From an uncultured Oscillospiraceae bacterium (lineage in GTDB: Bacteria > Bacillota_A > Clostridia > Oscillospirales > Oscillospiraceae), in contig CAAFFR010000024.1 of assembly GCA_900762245.1 (NCBI GenBank), positions 1-8,755 on the forward strand: DNA of 8,755 bases, read 5' to 3'. Under the pieces are notes generated by a model. It worked only from the letters and a program-made list of their open reading frames with translations, was not told the origin of the DNA and searched no databases. The position numbers and the translations under genes are program-made. Numbering within the stretch: position 1 is the stretch's first letter; each line of letters opens with the position of its first letter. Below are positions 6,076-8,755 of this stretch, piece after piece.

Positions 6076-6115
6076 AACTTACACCTCCGATATAGATACT
6101 GGCGCGGCAGCGCCT

Positions 6116-6243
6116 CTTGCCTCCCTCTTTGAGGGAGGTGGCAAAAATCTTTGATTTTTGCCGGAGGGAGTGTTGTTTGGACGATAGGACACTCCCCCAG
6201 TCACGGCGTTCGCCGTGCCAGCCCCCTCTCTGAGGGGGCCAAG
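6116..6243 (-). repeat. Multi-hairpin palindromic repeat, copy 3
   Basis: This 128-bp element lies in the same direction as the flanking minus-strand genes and starts 30 nt after the exonuclease stop codon. Read on the minus strand it begins CTTGGCCCCCTC and ends GAGGGAGGCAAG. Its left inner hairpin is CACGGC gaac GCCGTG and its right is CAAAAATC aaa GATTTTTG. Just past its end lies an extra hairpin, GGCGC/GCGCC (6101-6114), in the same place as beside copy 2. It fills most of the gap between the exonuclease and aminotransferase genes. Confidence 0.88.
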
Positions 6244-6273
6244 ATTGGCTTTCTGCGATTTAAGGGAAGCCTT

Positions 6274-6963
6274 TTATACTTCGTACAGGGGCTTTCTGGG
6301 ATGATAGGGCTGGGCCTTATAGGTGACGGAGCCGATGGGCTTGCCTTCCACGCCGTATTTGGGGTTATAACCAAACAGGTTAACATAACGCAGTAAGTCG
6401 TCCTTTTCCTTCTCCATTTCCTCCATGACGGCTACCGTGGCAATGACATCATCCACTGCCCGGTGGGAATTGACCACCTTGCCGCTGAGACCGTATTGCT
6501 CAATGGCACTGCACAGCTTGTGGGGGAAATCGTGGCGGTCCCGGTAGACCGTCAGCAGGTCCAGCTTGTCCTTGCCCTTGAGAATGGTGGGGTCGCCGCT
6601 GCGCAGCAGCATATAGAACAGAAAACTCAGGTCAAAGTGGGCATTGTAGGCCAGAAGCAGGGTATTTCCCTGGATCATCTCCGCAATGTCCCGGCAGACC
6701 CGGGTCTTGGGCAGGCCCCGCTCCCGGATATCCTGGGTGGAGATGCCCGTCAGCTCCTCGATTTTGGGCGGTACGAAGCCGCCGGGAGACAGGGATACCA
6801 GCTCGTCATACTCCCGGACCACCATGGGTACGCCGTTAAGCAGCTCCACCACCACGGCGGCGAACTCGATGATCTCATCCCGGCTGTATAAAAGCCCCGT
6901 GGTCTCCGTGTCAAAGAGCACCAAACGGTCATATTTCTCAAAAAAAGCGGATAAATTCGCCAT
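6274..6963 (-). CDS. DEDDh 3'-5' exonuclease (DnaQ-like)
   Basis: This 229-aa protein has the full DEDDh active site: FDTETTGL with Asp18 and Glu20 (Exo I), AYNAHFDLSF with Asp111 (Exo II), and SHRAVDD with His167 and Asp172 (Exo III). Such enzymes use two metal ions to remove nucleotides from 3' ends of DNA or RNA. It could be a proofreading-type epsilon-like subunit, a repair exonuclease or an RNase; its small size and lack of a polymerase, helicase or UvrC-like domain do not decide between these. A short C-terminal tail (about 190-229, including NLFGYNPKYGVEGKPIG and ending KPLYEV) has no domain I can name. The ATG at 6963 has AGGAG 7 nt upstream. It sits between the CYTH and aminotransferase genes, with repeat elements on both sides, so any operon would contain repeats. 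Confidence 0.92.
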   Translation of the reverse strand: MANLSAFFEKYDRLVLFDTETTGLLYSRDEIIEFAAVVVELLNGVPMVVREYDELVSLSPGGFVPPKIEELTGISTQDIRERGLPKTRVCRDIAEMIQGNTLLLAYNAHFDLSFLFYMLLRSGDPTILKGKDKLDLLTVYRDRHDFPHKLCSAIEQYGLSGKVVNSHRAVDDVIATVAVMEEMEKEKDDLLRYVNLFGYNPKYGVEGKPIGSVTYKAQPYHPRKPLYEV

Positions 6964-6985
6964 TCTCTTTCTCCTGTGTATGTAT

Positions 6986-7098
6986 TGTAGGGGACGGCGT
7001 CCTCGACGTCCCGGCGGTACAATGTTGCCAATTTCAATTGTGTTTCGGCGAATCCGAAATCGTTACCTAGCGGGGCGTCGAGGACGCCGCCCCCTACA
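6986..7098. repeat. 113-bp MITE-like inverted-repeat element (TGTAGGGG ends)
   Basis: The terminal 28 bp (6986-7013 and 7071-7098) are inverted repeats with only two mismatches, beginning TGTAGGGG and including GGCGTCCTCGACG. The 57-bp middle holds a small TTTCGG cgaat CCGAAA hairpin (7043-7059) and no open frame of note. It lies wholly in the gap between the CYTH and exonuclease genes. Terminal inverted repeats around a short non-coding core suggest a non-autonomous mobile or REP-like element; no clear target duplication is seen. On the minus strand its edge makes a TACAAT near the exonuclease ribosome binding site, but without a -35 box. Confidence 0.8.
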
Positions 7099-7126
7099 TT
7101 CTTTTTTGTTACGCCGTGGCTGTATC

Positions 7127-7699
7127 TTACATTGCCAGCGCCCTTGCCCGGGCGAATTTGCTTAAGGGTTCCGGTTCCAGGCCGAATGCTTCCACCAGCG
7201 TTTGGGCGAAGGCCTGGGCGGCTTCGTCGGAGCCTGCTTTCAGCTCCACCTCAATTTCGGAAATGGGGGCCTCTCCCTTCCGTCCCGTGACCTTGCCCTG
7301 ATCCAGTGCCAGCTCCACGGTGCCGCCGGGAATTTCCAATGTGGCGGCAAGACGGGTGAATTTGGCTCCGCACAGGGGCATCAGTCCCCCTGCGGTGGCA
7401 CGCATCAGCTCGGCGGGAGCTCCGGCCTTCGTCAGCTCCAGAATACCCTGCATGATGGATGCATTCTCCACTTCCCATTCGGCCTTGCTGCCGTCATCCA
7501 GAGGCTTTTTGAAGGTGCACACGGAAACGCCGTTTTCCATCCGCCGCCGCAGAGTCCAGTGGCGCATGCTGAGTTTCAGGTCCGGGGTGTCGTAATAGGT
7601 GGTTTCCATGGAAATTTCGATAAAGGGACCGTATTGTTCCCGGACGGCGGCGATGACTTCCCCGCTTGCCCGGTATTTCAGTTCAAATTCTCTGCCCAT
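7127..7699 (-). CDS. CYTH domain protein (triphosphate-processing enzyme family)
   Basis: The 190-aa protein starts MGREFELKYRA and contains the ExExK signature at residues 4-8 (EFELK). Further CYTH features are TTYYDTPDLKLSMRHWTLRRR (33-53), CTFKKP (61-66), AEWEVE (73-78), a VELALDQGKV strand (128-137) and ISEIEVELK (146-154), all supplying the charged residues that line the triphosphate tunnel. Family members include inorganic triphosphatases, thiamine triphosphatases and class IV adenylate cyclases. The sequence shows triphosphate binding but not the substrate. The nearby thiamine transporter is on the other strand and 2.5 kb away, so it is weak evidence for thiamine triphosphate. The start at 7699 is preferred over an in-frame ATG at 7726 because AGGAG lies 6 nt upstream and ExExK sits at the very N-terminus in this family. 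Confidence 0.88.
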   Translation of the reverse strand: MGREFELKYRASGEVIAAVREQYGPFIEISMETTYYDTPDLKLSMRHWTLRRRMENGVSVCTFKKPLDDGSKAEWEVENASIMQGILELTKAGAPAELMRATAGGLMPLCGAKFTRLAATLEIPGGTVELALDQGKVTGRKGEAPISEIEVELKAGSDEAAQAFAQTLVEAFGLEPEPLSKFARARALAM

Positions 7700-7725
7700 A
7701 ATATGCTCCTGTCTTTGCCGTACCA

Positions 7726-7852
7726 CTTACCTCCCTCTTTGAGGGAGGTGGCAAAAATCTATGATTTTTGACGGAGGGAGTGTCCCATTATAAGGAGTAC
7801 ACTCCCCCAGTCATGCTGTTCGCATGACAGCCCCCTCAGGGAGGGGGCCGAG
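7726..7852 (-). repeat. Multi-hairpin palindromic repeat, copy 4
   Basis: This 127-bp element reads from 7852 to 7726 on the minus strand, CTCGGCCCCCTC to GAGGGAGGTAAG. Its left inner hairpin is TCATGC gaaca GCATGA and its right is CAAAAATC ata GATTTTTG. The central arms are GGGAGTGT and ACACTCCC around a loop that includes TATAATG. It lies in the divergent gap between the CYTH and spoIIE genes and would fall in the CYTH 5' leader if the promoter at 7895-7923 is used. Confidence 0.87.
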
Positions 7853-7894
7853 TTTCCCGCATCCGTTTTCGTTCAACAAAAGAAAAGTACCACT

Positions 7895-7923
7895 ATTATA
7901 CACCCCCCGGCCCCATGATGCAA
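7895..7923 (-). promoter_or_regulatory. Candidate promoter for the CYTH gene and minus-strand group
   Basis: On the minus strand, TTGCAT (7923 to 7918), a 17-bp spacer and a perfect TATAAT (7900 to 7895) form a plausible sigma-A promoter. Only TTG of the -35 box matches consensus. The start near 7888 would give a leader of about 190 nt that contains repeat copy 4. The same bases on the plus strand give a weaker TATTAT. Confidence 0.45.
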
Positions 7924-7945
7924 GAAACTTTCGCGACATTGCGTT

Positions 7946-7979
7946 TCCGACAGCATTATTTTTTCCCGCGTGGTAGTAT
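7946..7979 (+). promoter_or_regulatory. Candidate spoIIE promoter with a Spo0A-box-like site
   Basis: TCCGACA (7946-7952) matches 6 of 7 positions of the Spo0A box in the TTCGACA orientation. It lies 21 bp upstream of an extended -10-like TGG TAGTAT (7971-7979; hexamer 4 of 6 matches). A second, weaker box-like CGCGACA lies at 7932-7938. In B. subtilis the spoIIE promoter has 0A boxes near the -35 and unusually wide -35/-10 spacing, so the arrangement is suggestive. Short degenerate sites like these can easily arise by chance. Confidence 0.3.
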
Positions 7980-8017
7980 GCAGCCATCCATAATTTACGA
8001 AAGGCAGTGGTGTAGCA

Positions 8018-8755
8018 ATGTTGGTGGAAGCCTATTTACGCCGGGGGAAGCGGAGTTTGCAGCGGCTGGCACGGGACCCGAAGGTGCGCAGTGTGGGGAC
8101 GGTGGCGGCCTACGGCGGCAGCGGATTTCTGATGAGCGCCGCCTCTGTGGGAGGCTTTGCACAGCCTCTGGCCATGAGTCTGATCTGTGCCACCACAGGC
8201 TGGCGGACCCTGGTGATGGCCCTGGGGGCCATGGCGGGGTATCCCACCTTCTGGGGAAGCGGCGGAAGTCAGGGCATCGTCTGGTCGGCGGCGGGAGGGC
8301 TGCTGGCCCTGCTGGTGGGAAAAAAGGAGGAATCCAGGGAACAGCCTCTGATGATCCCCGCCATTGCCGCCTTTCTCACGGCGGTGGCCGGGATATCCTT
8401 TTACTTTCTGGCGGGGGAGGAAGCGCCGCCGGCGGTGTATGCACTGCGGATCGCTTTGGCCTTCTTCACGGCGGTGCTCTTTACCCAGTGCAGCCGCTGC
8501 CGGGATGTTGTCACCGACTGGCTGGCGGGAGGGGTGGCAGTGCTGGCCCTGGCCCGGGTGCGGCTGGGAGGACTGTGCCTGGGAGGCATCGCCGCAGGCA
8601 TACTGGCAGTGGGGGCTCCTTTTCCGGCGGCGGTGGTGGCGGGGCTTGGACTGGACCTTGCCCAGGTCACCCCCCTGCCCATGACGGCGGTGCTGTGCCT
8701 TGCCTGCTTCCTGGGGATGATCCCCTACGATAAAAAATGGCAGCATTATGCCTCG
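8018..8755 (+). CDS. spoIIE: Probable stage II sporulation protein E, N-terminal membrane region (partial)
   Basis: The frame stays open from ATG 8018 to the window end (246 codons), so the protein is cut off. After a basic cytosolic start (LRRGKRSLQRLARDPKVRS, 7-25) come about eight to ten hydrophobic segments between 27 and 236 with very short loops. The pattern AMAGYPTFWGSGGSQGIVWSAAG (71-93) and the PFPAAVVAG to ITPLPMTAVL-like stretch (201-226) resemble SpoIIE membrane domains of Clostridia. SpoIIE sits at the polar septum, and its C-terminal PP2C phosphatase dephosphorylates SpoIIAA to activate sigma-F in the forespore; that catalytic part lies beyond the window. The ribosome binding site is weak: GAAAGG is 13 nt from the ATG, and a GTG at 8024 is an alternative start. 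Another polytopic membrane protein cannot be excluded from this fragment. Confidence 0.7.
   Translation, partial: MLVEAYLRRGKRSLQRLARDPKVRSVGTVAAYGGSGFLMSAASVGGFAQPLAMSLICATTGWRTLVMALGAMAGYPTFWGSGGSQGIVWSAAGGLLALLVGKKEESREQPLMIPAIAAFLTAVAGISFYFLAGEEAPPAVYALRIALAFFTAVLFTQCSRCRDVVTDWLAGGVAVLALARVRLGGLCLGGIAAGILAVGAPFPAAVVAGLGLDLAQVTPLPMTAVLCLACFLGMIPYDKKWQHYAS

Noticed and set aside
7127..7699. CYTH protein as a thiamine triphosphatase working with ThiT
   Set aside because: CYTH enzymes have several triphosphate substrates, and the two genes are on opposite strands 2.5 kb apart with a bidirectional terminator between their transcription units.
3076..7852. CRISPR array
   Set aside because: The four related repeats are 127-128 bp, far apart, in both orientations and separated by genes. 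There are no regular short direct repeats with spacers.
7915..8733. 272-codon plus-strand open frame overlapping the spoIIE start
   Set aside because: Its translation is Gly/Arg-rich low complexity. The frame from 8018 gives a coherent membrane protein that stays open to the window edge.

Overview
The window looks like chromosomal DNA of a spore-forming, gut-type Clostridia, most likely Oscillospiraceae/Ruminococcaceae. The reasons are the high-GC Firmicutes-style coding, strong AGGAGG-type ribosome binding sites, the start of a probable spoIIE, an ECF-type ThiT thiamine transporter under a TPP riboswitch, and palindromic intergenic repeats of a kind I associate with that family. The species is an inference; no rRNA or other marker gene is present.

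Layout. Positions 1-109 (minus) hold the first 36 codons of a DUF559 protein. 181-2262 (minus) is a 693-aa U32 family protein (RlhA/YdcP-like) with its own extended -10 promoter. 2263-2597 holds that promoter, a 126-bp inverted-repeat element and a good sigma-A promoter for the next gene. 2598-3071 (+) is a small multidrug export family (COG2426) membrane protein, followed by palindromic repeat copy 1 and a HIT family hydrolase (3240-3578, +) with its own terminator. 3579-4008 has no gene. It carries that terminator, a near-consensus promoter, a TPP riboswitch aptamer, an unusual ~183-bp imperfect hairpin and a Rho-independent terminator, all leading into thiT (4009-4662, +). After repeat copy 2, a bidirectional terminator (4850-4882) separates thiT from a convergent minus-strand group: a CYTH domain protein (7127-7699), then a DEDDh 3'-5' exonuclease (6274-6963), then a PLP-dependent aminotransferase (4888-6075). 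Repeat elements lie between these genes. They may be co-transcribed from a candidate promoter at 7895-7923. 7700-8017 holds repeat copy 4 and divergent candidate promoters. From 8018 to the window edge is the membrane part of a probable SpoIIE (+).

How the genes relate. This is mostly ordinary core genome with no defence island, phage or biosynthetic cluster. The one clear regulatory unit is promoter, TPP aptamer, long hairpin, terminator and thiT, which should shut off thiamine uptake when TPP is plentiful. The most unusual content is intergenic. Three unrelated inverted-repeat families occur in under 9 kb. One is present in four near-full copies (127-128 bp) with a multi-hairpin layout in which hairpin sequences change or swap while pairing is kept. 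The best leads are the hairpin inside the riboswitch leader and the modular repeat family; neither is proven to be a new system.
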